Positions 6,464 through 12,901 are shown, counted from the first letter of the stretch. The stretch is 25,279 nucleotides of DNA from Chloroflexota bacterium (GCA_023380675.1 JAMCRS010000450.1:1-25279), one strand, 5' to 3'. Program-made: numbers and translations. Notes: a model not told the origin generated them from the sequence alone.

Positions 6464-7561
6464 ATGGCTCAGACAGTCGCACAATCTCAAGAAAATGTGT
6501 TCCAGCGGCTTTCACTCTTGGACCGCTTCTTGCCGATATGGATATTTGCGGCGATGGCGCTGGGTGTGGTCTTGGGCGCGGTCGTGCCGGTCATCAAGGA
6601 CGCGTTCAATGCGCTCTCCATCGGCACGGTGTCGTTCCCGATCGCCGTCGGCTTGCTGTGGATGATGTATCCCGTGCTCGCCAAGGTCAAGTACGAGGAA
6701 CTGGGCAAGGTCGCACAGGCGTGGGAGCAGTTCGGAGTTTCGCTCGCGCTCAACTGGATCGTCGGCCCCATCATCATGTTTGTCCTCGCCTGGACGTTTC
6801 TCCCTGACCTGCCGCACTTTCGCGCCGGACTCATCATCGTGGGACTGGCCCGCTGCATCGCTATGGTCCTGATCTGGAACATGCTCGCCGGCGGCGACAG
6901 TGAGTACTGCGCCGTGCTCGTCGCGCTCAACAGCATTTTCCAAATCGTCATGTACTCGCCGCTGGCCTACCTGTTCCTCGTCGTCGTGCCCGGCTGGTTC
7001 GGCATGGCCGGGACCGCCGTCAATATCGGAATGGGCGACATTGCCACGAGCGTGTTGATCTTTCTCGGGATCCCCTTGGCGGCGGGGATCATCACCCGGT
7101 TCTATTTCCTCCGTACGCGCGGCGCGGAATGGTACGAAACGCGCTTGATGCCGCGCTTGGGACCGACCGCGATGATCGGCCTGCTCTTCACAATCGTCGT
7201 CATGTTCTCTATGCAGGGGGACAAGATTCTCGCCACACCGCTCGACGTGCTGCGCGTCGCCCTTCCGCTCCTGGTGTATTTCGTCATCATGTTCTTTGCG
7301 TCGTTCGCGATCTCGCGGTGGCGCAAGTTTCCGTACGAGCTCGCGGCAACCCAATCGTTCACGGCCGCGAGCAACAACTTTGAATTGGCGATCGCCGTCG
7401 CGGTCGGTACCTTCGGCATCGCCTCGCAAGAAGCGTTGTCCGCCGTCATCGGTCCGTTGATCGAAGTGCCGGTGCTGATCAGCCTGGTCTACGTCGCACT
7501 GTGGATCAAGAAAGCGTGGTTCCGCGGGCCGGTCGTTCAGGCTGCCGCGGCCGGAAAATAG
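6464..7561 (+). CDS. acr3: Arsenite efflux transporter Acr3
   Basis: The 365-residue polytopic membrane protein matches Acr3 (bile/arsenite/riboflavin transporter superfamily) in length and motifs. It begins LLDRFLPIWIFAAMALGVVLG. The key conserved cysteine is Cys131 in GLARCIAMVLIWNML, followed by GGDSEYCAVLVALNS. The C-terminal GPLIEVPVLISLVYVALW contains the glutamate conserved for transport. About ten membrane segments are apparent. Acr3 exports As(III), and sometimes Sb(III), using the proton motive force. The gene closes the ArsR-redoxin-lipoyl-DGC series and is followed by a hairpin. GGGGGAG precedes the ATG. No arsC-type reductase of the classical family is recognisable nearby. Confidence 0.93.
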   Translation: MAQTVAQSQENVFQRLSLLDRFLPIWIFAAMALGVVLGAVVPVIKDAFNALSIGTVSFPIAVGLLWMMYPVLAKVKYEELGKVAQAWEQFGVSLALNWIVGPIIMFVLAWTFLPDLPHFRAGLIIVGLARCIAMVLIWNMLAGGDSEYCAVLVALNSIFQIVMYSPLAYLFLVVVPGWFGMAGTAVNIGMGDIATSVLIFLGIPLAAGIITRFYFLRTRGAEWYETRLMPRLGPTAMIGLLFTIVVMFSMQGDKILATPLDVLRVALPLLVYFVIMFFASFAISRWRKFPYELAATQSFTAASNNFELAIAVAVGTFGIASQEALSAVIGPLIEVPVLISLVYVALWIKKAWFRGPVVQAAAAGK

Positions 7562-7566
7562 TCAGG

Positions 7567-7590
7567 AGCCCCGCCCCCACGAGCGGGGCT
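7567..7590 (+). terminator. G+C-rich hairpin after acr3
   Basis: AGCCCCGC (7567-7574) pairs perfectly with GCGGGGCT (7583-7590) around an eight-base loop, starting six bases after the acr3 stop. Only TTGTTC follows, so the U-tract is poor. I read it as a terminator or partial terminator separating acr3 from arsP. Confidence 0.6.
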
Positions 7591-7607
7591 TGTTCAGGTC
7601 GGATTAC

Positions 7608-7623
7608 ATTCAGAAATTTGAAT
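7608..7623. promoter_or_regulatory. ArsR-type operator ATTCA-N6-TGAAT before the ArsP gene
   Basis: ATTCA-GAAATT-TGAAT is a perfect inverted repeat 14 bp before the ATG at 7637. Arms and spacing equal those of the site at 2748-2763 in the second arsR promoter. This suggests the same repressor controls both transcription units. I could not assign convincing -35/-10 boxes. Confidence 0.55.
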
Positions 7624-7636
7624 CAAGAGGAATGCC

Positions 7637-8683
7637 ATGGAAACTGTCGTTCACACAACGCCGCGAGCGACCTCGCGCAGCTATCTTACGCTGGGCCTAG
7701 CGGCGATCGCGTGGTACATCGCCTATACGTTCCTGCAACCCTTCACCGAGTATCTCGCCTACGACATGCTGGGATTGGCACGCGGCTCGCACCTTGGCGA
7801 CGCAGTCGCGTTCTTTCTCCTGGACGTTCCCAAGATCTTGCTGCTGCTCGGCGGGATGATCTTCCTCATTACCCTCGTCCGCACGTTCTTCAGTGCGGAG
7901 CGCACGCGGCAGCTCCTCGGTGGCAAGCGAGTTGGGGTCGGCAACGTGCTGGCGGCGATGCTCGGCATCGTTACGCCGTTCTGTTCGTGCAGCGCGGTGC
8001 CGCTCTTCATCGGCTTTGTCGAATCAGGCATCCCGCTCGGCGTCACCTTCTCATTTCTCATCGCCGCACCCGTCATCAACGAAGTCGCCCTCGTTTTGTT
8101 ATTCGGCTTGTTCGGCTGGCAGGTCGCCGCATTGTACATTGGCTCCGGCTTGACGATTGCGATCATCGCGGGGGCGATCATCGGGCGCCTGGGGCTGGAA
8201 CGTTGGGTTGAAGATTTTGTCTGGCAGATTCAGTTCACGGCCGCCCAAGACGAATCCGGCAAGTTGACCTGGGACGACCGCATCGCACGCGGACTGGATG
8301 CAGTAAGAGACATCGTCGGAAAGGTATGGCTGTACGTCGTCATCGGAATTGCCGTCGGAGCGGGGATTCACGGCTACGTGCCCACCGACGCGCTCGTCGG
8401 CTTGATGGGCAAGTCGGCGTGGTGGTCGGTGCCGGCAGCTGTGCTGGTTGGGATACCGCTGTACTCGAACGCGGCCGGCATCATCCCGATCGTCTCGGCG
8501 TTGATGGAAAAAGGCGCATCGCTTGGCACCGTGCTGGCGTTCATGATGTCCGTCATCGGCTTGAGCTTGCCCGAAACGATAATTTTAAGACGCGTCCTCA
8601 AGCCGCAGTTGATCGCCGTGTTCGTCGGCGTAGTCGGAATTGCGATTATCCTCACGGGCTATCTGTTCAACTTGGTAATGTGA
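7637..8683 (+). CDS. ArsP-type permease (DUF318/ArsP_1 family)
   Basis: The 348-residue membrane protein belongs to the ArsP_1 permease family. The diagnostic stretch is TPFCSCSAVPLFIGFVESG, with Cys116 and Cys118, and then SFLIAAPVINEVALVLL. A second matching half includes VGIPLYSNAAGIIPIV and FMMSVIGLSLPETIILRR. Characterised ArsP proteins export trivalent organoarsenicals such as methylarsenite and reduced roxarsone, and other family members have unknown substrates. AAGAGGAA precedes the ATG. The gene follows an ArsR-like operator and is followed by a CC-motif protein and a ferredoxin, suggesting its substrate is handled as a thiol adduct. I rate the family call as firm and the organoarsenical substrate as likely. 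Confidence 0.87.
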   Translation: METVVHTTPRATSRSYLTLGLAAIAWYIAYTFLQPFTEYLAYDMLGLARGSHLGDAVAFFLLDVPKILLLLGGMIFLITLVRTFFSAERTRQLLGGKRVGVGNVLAAMLGIVTPFCSCSAVPLFIGFVESGIPLGVTFSFLIAAPVINEVALVLLFGLFGWQVAALYIGSGLTIAIIAGAIIGRLGLERWVEDFVWQIQFTAAQDESGKLTWDDRIARGLDAVRDIVGKVWLYVVIGIAVGAGIHGYVPTDALVGLMGKSAWWSVPAAVLVGIPLYSNAAGIIPIVSALMEKGASLGTVLAFMMSVIGLSLPETIILRRVLKPQLIAVFVGVVGIAIILTGYLFNLVM

Positions 8684-8694
8684 CGGGGGTGTGT

Positions 8695-8985
8695 ATGGAA
8701 ATGTGGCGTCAATCGCAATGCTGCGGCGGACCGCGTGAGGAAATCGTACAGGTCGACCTGTTCGGCGATGGGCGCATCATCGGCTTGGTTGCGCTGAACC
8801 AGATTCTTGAGCAACTGTACACACTGGGGCGTCCACCGGACACCTCGGTGCAAGATGAACTCTTGAAGAGGGTCGCGGCGAAGAACTATGTGCCGAATAA
8901 AGACGAACCGATCTATCGCGCGGCGCTCGGGCGCGAGTATGCAAACTTCTACGCAAAGAAGCAGAATCAAGGACGAAATGAGTAA
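8695..8985 (+). CDS. Small CC-motif protein related to the C-terminal domain of the second DGC protein
   Basis: The 96-residue protein starts MEMWRQSQCCGG, with adjacent Cys9 and Cys10, and continues with a predicted beta-hairpin and helices. By eye it aligns with residues 159-232 of the protein at 4407-5120. Shared points are a cysteine pair with Gly, an REEIV/EREIV-like strand, ILEQ/ILEE, GRPP/GKPP, NYVP/YNAIP and YRAALGREYANFY/YRDAIDRAYSAF. No named family is recognised with confidence. Vicinal cysteines next to an ArsP-type permease suggest binding of a trivalent metalloid or organometal, as a chaperone. This is inference. The start could also be the GTG at 8689. Its last eight bases overlap the ferredoxin gene. 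Confidence 0.75.
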   Translation: MEMWRQSQCCGGPREEIVQVDLFGDGRIIGLVALNQILEQLYTLGRPPDTSVQDELLKRVAAKNYVPNKDEPIYRAALGREYANFYAKKQNQGRNE

Positions 8986-9334
8986 CAGCAACAATATGCA
9001 GTGGCACAACGTCCCCCGTTCCGAGATAGCGTGGGCACCCAAGGTCGTCGCCGACCGGTGTATCGGATGTGGGTTGTGCGCCACCTCGTGTGGACGCAAA
9101 GTGTACTCGTTCGACTACCAAAAGAAACTTCCGGTAGTGACTTCGCCGCAGATGTGCATGGTCGGCTGTACGACCTGCGCGACCACGTGCACCCAAGACG
9201 CTATCGAATTTCCTTCGGCCGGGTACATTCGCGCGCTCGTCAAGCGACAGCACGTGCTTCGCCGGGTGAAAGACGAGCTCGCGGCGAATCAAGCCCAGTT
9301 CGACGTTGCGCTGAAAGAAGAAACGCCCGCGTGA
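8978..9334 (+). CDS. Dicluster 4Fe-4S ferredoxin
   Basis: The 118-residue protein has two cysteine sets. The first is Cys28, Cys31, Cys34 and Cys38 (CIGCGLCATSC). The second is Cys60, Cys64, Cys67 and Cys71 (CMVGCTTCATTC), with x3 instead of x2 in its first gap. The basic C-terminal helix is an extension beyond the usual ferredoxin core. The ATG overlaps the stop of the CC-motif gene by eight bases, so translation is coupled. It probably donates electrons to a reductive step on the ArsP substrate or to its neighbours. The redox partner cannot be named. Confidence 0.85.
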   Translation: MSNSNNMQWHNVPRSEIAWAPKVVADRCIGCGLCATSCGRKVYSFDYQKKLPVVTSPQMCMVGCTTCATTCTQDAIEFPSAGYIRALVKRQHVLRRVKDELAANQAQFDVALKEETPA

Positions 9335-9436
9335 GAAAGCACGGCGGCCGGAGCGCGCGTTTAGAGAGACACACGCGTGCGCGAGGGCGTCTTTGCGTCG
9401 ACGACGACGCGGAGAGGCTCCAACGGGGAGAGGCAC

Positions 9437-9481
9437 ATGTGTGAAGCCGCCGTGTATGTGGACGCGCCCGTCCCTGCATAG
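9437..9481 (+). other. Fourteen-codon mini-ORF starting MCEA
   Basis: An ATG at 9437 with GGGGAGAGG just upstream opens a 14-residue frame, MCEAAVYVDAPVPA, that ends at TAG 9479-9481. The first residues resemble the start of CooT-type nickel-binding proteins (MCEA...). No other frame continues such a protein. It could be a truncated relic, a leader peptide for the next gene, or chance. Confidence 0.25.
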
Positions 9482-9495
9482 TCGAGGAGGCAACC

Positions 9496-9819
9496 ATGGC
9501 CGTGGTCTGGGTGCGCGCGGGGGTGTGCGACAAAGAGACGACGATTGCGGCGCGGCGAAGCGATATGACCCACGTGCGTCTCACGTTCGACACGACGTGT
9601 GAGCACGTGCAGAAGTTGGCAGAGGCGTTGACCGAGTTAGACGTGGCCAGCGAGATGAGCATCCCGCGCGACGAATCGCGGACGTGCCGCCTCGCGGCCG
9701 AGCATCTGTGCCGCAGCAGTTGCATCGTTCCCGCCGCGATCCTTAAAGCGGTCGAAGTAGAGATGGGATTGTTTCTGCCGGCGGAGAGCCGCATCGAGTT
9801 TGTAGAAGGCGCCGTGTGA
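9496..9819 (+). CDS. Cysteine-rich small protein, probably DUF6951-like
   Basis: The 107-residue protein has an N-terminal strand with AGVCDKETTI (Cys11), a central TTCEHVQKLAEAL (Cys35), then Cys64, Cys72 and Cys76 in CRLAAEHLCRSSC, and an IVPAAILKAVEVEMGL helix. The pattern VxAGxC, (S/T)xCxxV, AC-x-VPxxILKAxEVxxGL matches my recollection of the DUF6951 family of anaerobes, whose function is unknown. AGGAGG precedes the ATG. It lies between the ferredoxin and the NifX-like gene, so metal-cluster or metalloid handling is plausible. The family name is a moderate-confidence call. Confidence 0.7.
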   Translation: MAVVWVRAGVCDKETTIAARRSDMTHVRLTFDTTCEHVQKLAEALTELDVASEMSIPRDESRTCRLAAEHLCRSSCIVPAAILKAVEVEMGLFLPAESRIEFVEGAV

Positions 9820-9859
9820 GATTTGAGAAAATCAGCATAGGGAGGAATTGAAAATGAAG

Positions 9860-9888
9860 ACACCTGCACTTGCGTGCGGTGCAAGTGT
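9860..9888 (+). repeat. Palindromic element, copy A, in frame inside the NifX-like gene
   Basis: The 29-bp sequence starts ACACCTGCACTTGCG and ends GTGCAAGTGT. Its arms ACACCTGCAC and GTGCAAGTGT pair at nine of ten positions. It matches the reverse complement of copy B (10145-10169) except for four extra bases (TGCG) at the centre. It adds 27 bp of in-frame sequence relative to the family start. Confidence 0.8.
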
Positions 9889-10144
9889 CGCAGCAGTCTC
9901 GGATGATGGTGTGACCATCAGCCAGCATTTCGGTCGCGCGGCGTACTATGTCGTCGTCACGGTCGAGAACAATCGGATCGTCGCTCGGGAGACGCGCGAG
10001 AAGATGGGACACGCGCAGTTCGGCGGCGAAACGCACGCGGAAGGAAACGATCCGCGCGGGCATGGCTACGATCCGACGGCGCAGTCGCGACACTCCCAGA
10101 TGGTGGCGGCGATCGCCGATTGCCAGGTCTTGCTCGCGCGGGGC

Positions 10145-10169
10145 ACACTTGCACCGCAAGTGCAGGTGT
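10145..10169 (-). repeat. Palindromic element, copy B, breaking the NifX-like gene
   Basis: The 25-bp sequence starts ACACTTGCACC and ends AGTGCAGGTGT. It is copy A in inverted orientation without the central TGCG. It separates two parts of one protein family that are in different frames, which is the signature of an insertion. Confidence 0.8.
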
Positions 10170-10324
10170 GGGCGCCGGCGCGTACGATTCGATGCAGGCC
10201 GCGGGCATCCGCCCCGTCGTTACCGACCTTCCCAAGATTGACGATGCGGTGAAGGCGTACCTCGCGGGGGCGCTCGTGGACCACGTCGAGCGGTTGCATT
10301 AGACGGTGCGATGAAAGGCGAACT

Positions 10325-10678
10325 ATGACAACCAATTATATCGAGTATCACAAACATTTGGCAGAACGATTGGCGCAACTGGGGACGGAGCTGCCCGGAC
10401 CGATGACCGGTTTTGGTCGGCTGCACAAGACCGCGGTGGCCGACGGTGCGCTCAGCGCAAAGACCAAGGAACTGATGGCGCTGGCAATTGCCATCAGCGT
10501 GCGCTGTGACGGCTGTATCGCCTATCACGTGCACGACGCGGTGGCCGCCGGCGCGACGCGCGCCGAGATGATCGAGACGATTGGCGTCGCGATCCTGATG
10601 GGCGGTGGCCCTGCCGCGATGTACTCCGCGCATGCGATGGACGCCATCGAGCAATTCTTGCCAAAGACCGAGAAGTAA
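10325..10678 (+). CDS. Carboxymuconolactone decarboxylase/AhpD-like protein
   Basis: The 117-residue all-helical protein has the AhpD-type active site VRCDGCIAYHVHDA with Cys61, Cys64 and His68, preceded by AKTKELMALAIA. AhpD-like members are thiol-disulfide oxidoreductases, in some cases linked to lipoamide-dependent peroxide reduction. This is notable because a lipoyl carrier is encoded upstream at 3533-3973. AAAGGCGA precedes the ATG, and the gene stands 22 bp after the broken NifX-like gene. I infer a redox role for protein disulfides or dihydrolipoamide rather than aromatic-acid catabolism. No catabolic genes are nearby. Confidence 0.87.
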   Translation: MTTNYIEYHKHLAERLAQLGTELPGPMTGFGRLHKTAVADGALSAKTKELMALAIAISVRCDGCIAYHVHDAVAAGATRAEMIETIGVAILMGGGPAAMYSAHAMDAIEQFLPKTEK

Positions 10679-10727
10679 AAGGAAAGGCAGCCGGTACAAG
10701 TCGCCGGATGAACCGGGAGCGCGTCGA

Positions 10728-10752
10728 GGGCGCAGGAATGTTCGCTGCGCCC
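10728..10752 (+). other. Eight-bp perfect hairpin before the CDF gene
   Basis: GGGCGCAG (10728-10735) pairs with CTGCGCCC (10745-10752) across a nine-base loop in the 114-bp gap before the zinc-type exporter. There is no U-tract, so it may be an attenuator, an RNA processing site or chance. Confidence 0.35.
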
Positions 10753-10792
10753 CCGCCCGCTTGCACGGCAGCCTCGGCTCTGGGAGACCTCA

Positions 10793-11698
10793 ATGAATCA
10801 TTCGAATCCACAGTTGGAAAAACGTTTTGTCGTGGCGCTGGGCATTTCGCTCCTCGTCTTTCTGGTGGAGCTCGCCGGCGGGTGGTGGACCGGCAGTCTG
10901 GCGCTTTTGAGCGATTCGGCGCACGTGTTTCTCGACGTGTTTGCGCTCGCGCTCAGTTACATCGCGCTGCGCGTCGCCGCGCTTCCCCCGGACGACCGCC
11001 ACACCTACGGCTGGCATCGGCTCGAAGTGTTCGCCGCGCTGGCGAACGGCGTCACGCTGCTTGGTATTACCGTCGCCATTTTCTTCGAAGCCTGGGGACG
11101 CATTCAGAATCCCGAGCCGATTCACAGCGAAGAGATGCTCATTATTGCGACGATCGGGCTTGTCGCGAGCCTTGCCACGGCACGCTTGCTCCACGAGGAT
11201 CACGCCGATTTGAATACGCACAGCGCGTTCCTGCACGTCCTCGGCGACGCGCTGGCGTCGATCGGCGTCATCGTCGGCGGCGTAGTGATGCTGGCAACGG
11301 GCTGGTACGCGATTGATCCGCTGATCAGCGCGTTCATCGGCGTGATCATCCTGGTTGGTTCGTGGCGCGTGCTGCGCTCTTCCGTGCACATTTTGTTCGA
11401 GGGGACGCCCGAGGGGATCGCTATCGGCGATGTGGCGCAAACGATGGGCAAGGTGGCGGGCGTGGAGGACGTGCACGACTTGCACCTGTGGAGCATTTGC
11501 TCGGGTTATCCCGCGCTGAGCGCGCACGTGCGGGTCGCCAATACGGGGTGCGAAGCGACGACGGTGCAGATGAGCATGCTCAAGCAAGCGCTCGCGGAGC
11601 GCTTCAAGATTCAGCACACGACGATCCAATTCGAGACGACGAATTGTGGGCAAGGCACCGTGGTGTGTCCTGCATCGAGCGGTTCGGTGGGAGCATAA
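10793..11698 (+). CDS. Cation diffusion facilitator (zinc/cadmium-type exporter, CzcD/ZitB-like)
   Basis: The 301-residue protein has six predicted membrane helices and a cytoplasmic C-terminal domain, the CDF plan. Metal-site residues are visible in helix 2 (SDSAHVFLD, His44 and Asp48) and helix 5 (HVLGD, His148 and Asp152). The paired HxxxD sites are usual for Zn(II)/Cd(II)-type members. The C-terminal domain has VEDVHDLHLWS, and the tail adds cysteines (TNCGQGTVVCP) that could bind metal. It should exchange cytosolic divalent metal for protons. The stop codon shares a base with the ATG of the next gene (TAATG), so the two are coupled. Confidence 0.92.
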   Translation: MNHSNPQLEKRFVVALGISLLVFLVELAGGWWTGSLALLSDSAHVFLDVFALALSYIALRVAALPPDDRHTYGWHRLEVFAALANGVTLLGITVAIFFEAWGRIQNPEPIHSEEMLIIATIGLVASLATARLLHEDHADLNTHSAFLHVLGDALASIGVIVGGVVMLATGWYAIDPLISAFIGVIILVGSWRVLRSSVHILFEGTPEGIAIGDVAQTMGKVAGVEDVHDLHLWSICSGYPALSAHVRVANTGCEATTVQMSMLKQALAERFKIQHTTIQFETTNCGQGTVVCPASSGSVGA

Positions 11699-12426
11699 TG
11701 ACGCAGACACTCCTTGCCATCTTCGCTCATCCCGACGACGAATCGAACGCGGCGGGCGGGACGCTGGCGCGCTACGCGCGCGAAGGCGCAGACGTGACGC
11801 TTGTTTCGGCAACACGAGGCGAGTTGGGTATCCCAGGTCTCGCGCCAGAGGCGGCGGGCGCGGTGCGGGAGCGCGAGTTGCGCGCGGCGGGGACTGCGCT
11901 CGGCGCGCGCGCGGTGCGTTTTCTCGGCTACCGCGATGGCGAACTCGCAGGCGCGGACGAACAAGAAGCGGTCGCGCGCCTCGTCGCGCTGTTGCGCGAA
12001 ATCAAGCCGCAGGTCGTTATCACGTTCGGTCCCGAAGGAATTTCCGGACACGCGGATCACGTCGCCGTCTCGCGTTGGGTGACGGCGGCGTTCGCCGAAG
12101 GGGGCGGAGGGCAGAAATTGTACTATGTCGCGCCGTCGAGCGCGACGCAACAGGCGTGCGGCGTGCCGCCCTCGCGTGAGGTGATGGGCGGACCCGTCGC
12201 GACGATTGACGTGGGACTGGATTTGCAGGCCAAGGCGCACGCGATGCAGTGTCATGGCAGTCAATCGCCGCCGTCTGTGGACGCATCGAATCTGGAATGT
12301 CACGAGTATTTTCGCCTGGCGCGTTCGCACGGGGGCGGGATGAATGACGAGTTGGATTTGTTCGCGGGCGTCTCGCAGAACGCGCCATTGGCTGTCGGAG
12401 CTTTGCAGACCAAGGATGGCAAATGA
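11698..12426 (+). CDS. LmbE/PIG-L-type zinc-dependent deacetylase
   Basis: The 242-residue protein opens AIFAHPDDESNAAGG. His11 and Asp14 of the AHPDDE motif are the expected zinc ligands, and His121 in SGHADHVAV is the third. Family members remove N-acetyl groups from N-acetylglucosamine conjugates, including steps of mycothiol and bacillithiol synthesis and recycling (MshB, BshB, Mca). Placement among metal-thiol genes makes a low-molecular-weight thiol or its conjugates a reasonable substrate, but this is inferred. The ATG overlaps the stop of the CDF gene, and the end overlaps the next ATG (ATGA). Confidence 0.87.
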   Translation: MTQTLLAIFAHPDDESNAAGGTLARYAREGADVTLVSATRGELGIPGLAPEAAGAVRERELRAAGTALGARAVRFLGYRDGELAGADEQEAVARLVALLREIKPQVVITFGPEGISGHADHVAVSRWVTAAFAEGGGGQKLYYVAPSSATQQACGVPPSREVMGGPVATIDVGLDLQAKAHAMQCHGSQSPPSVDASNLECHEYFRLARSHGGGMNDELDLFAGVSQNAPLAVGALQTKDGK

Positions 12427-12671
12427 GCAGACCACAAAAGCACATCACACGCGCCAAATCGAAAAACAAAACGTGGCAGTTGCTCATCATCGGACTGTTG
12501 TTTGGCGGGGGATTGATTGCATTGAGTGTATTCACCGCGCTGAGTCAAGCGACGAAGGATGCCAAGACCGCGGGCGATGTGAACATCGGCATACCGCTTC
12601 AAGTCGCCGCGGTCGCGTTCATCGGGGCGGGCGGTTTTACGCTGTGGGGTTGGATAACTGGGTTCATCTAA
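12423..12671 (+). CDS. Small two-helix membrane protein of unknown function
   Basis: The 82-residue protein has a basic N-terminus (KHITRAKSKNK), a first membrane helix at about 18-40 (WQLLIIGLLFGGGLIALSV) and a second at about 57-80 (LQVAAVAFIGAGGFTLWGW). It lacks recognised motifs. It is translationally coupled to the deacetylase (ATGA overlap) and is followed by an FmdB-like gene after a good ribosome site. It might be a membrane subunit or partner of a neighbouring enzyme or transporter. No family is recognised. Confidence 0.7.
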   Translation: MSRPQKHITRAKSKNKTWQLLIIGLLFGGGLIALSVFTALSQATKDAKTAGDVNIGIPLQVAAVAFIGAGGFTLWGWITGFI

Positions 12672-12688
12672 GCAAAGGAGCCATGACG

Positions 12689-12898
12689 ATGCCGTTCTAC
12701 GAATTTGAATGTACGCAATGCAAAGCCAGGTTCGAGGTGTTCGCGACCCTCGCGCAAAAAGAGAAGGGACTCGCGCCGCGTTGTCCGAACTGCGACGGCG
12801 ACCAGGTGCAGCGAGTCTTCGAAACGCTCATGCTGATTTCGCACAGGGGTGAGACATCCGCGCCGAACGCGGGCGGCAGTTGCTGCGGACGAGGTTAA
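12689..12898 (+). CDS. FmdB-type zinc-ribbon regulatory protein
   Basis: The 69-residue protein starts MPFYEFECTQCKARFEV and continues with RCPNCDGDQVQRVFE. Two CxxC knuckles make the FmdB/CxxC zinc ribbon. The C-terminus ends in GGSCCGRG, a vicinal cysteine tail. The ATG at 12689 is preferred over the ATG at 12683 because AAAGGAG at 12674-12680 is then eight bases away, and because family members start MP-(I/F/L)-YEY. The role in the family is poorly defined (putative regulator). Here it may sense or carry metal through its four knuckle cysteines and the CC tail. Confidence 0.85.
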   Translation: MPFYEFECTQCKARFEVFATLAQKEKGLAPRCPNCDGDQVQRVFETLMLISHRGETSAPNAGGSCCGRG

Positions 12899-12901
12899 CC
12901 G

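Larger units (their letters stand above)
9854..10302 (+). pseudogene. NifX/NifB-type Fe-Mo cofactor-binding domain gene, frameshifted by an inserted palindrome
   Basis: The reading frame from the ATG at 9854 gives VAAVSDDGVTISQHFGRA, the hallmark start of the dinitrogenase Fe-Mo-cofactor domain, and runs to CQVLLARG at 10144. The family continuation VGAGAYDSMQAAGI resumes at 10168 in another frame and ends at the stop 10300-10302. The 23 bases between (10145-10167) belong to a palindromic element and cause the frameshift. If unshifted, the ATG frame ends at 10250-10252 after an unrelated Arg/Pro tail. A second element copy near the start inserts nine in-frame codons (TPALACGAS) after Met-Lys. 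GGAGG at 9841-9845 supports the ATG. The product would be a small metal-cluster carrier; its Gly-rich active region is now cut. Confidence 0.8.

Noticed and set aside
6512..7429. Long minus-strand frame opposite acr3
   Set aside because: Asp/Arg/His-rich composition without hydrophobic core; it is an antisense shadow of a clear membrane protein gene.
9854..10302. Evidence for nitrogen fixation from the NifX-like domain
   Set aside because: This domain occurs in many anaerobes as a stand-alone protein. No nif structural or assembly gene is in the window.
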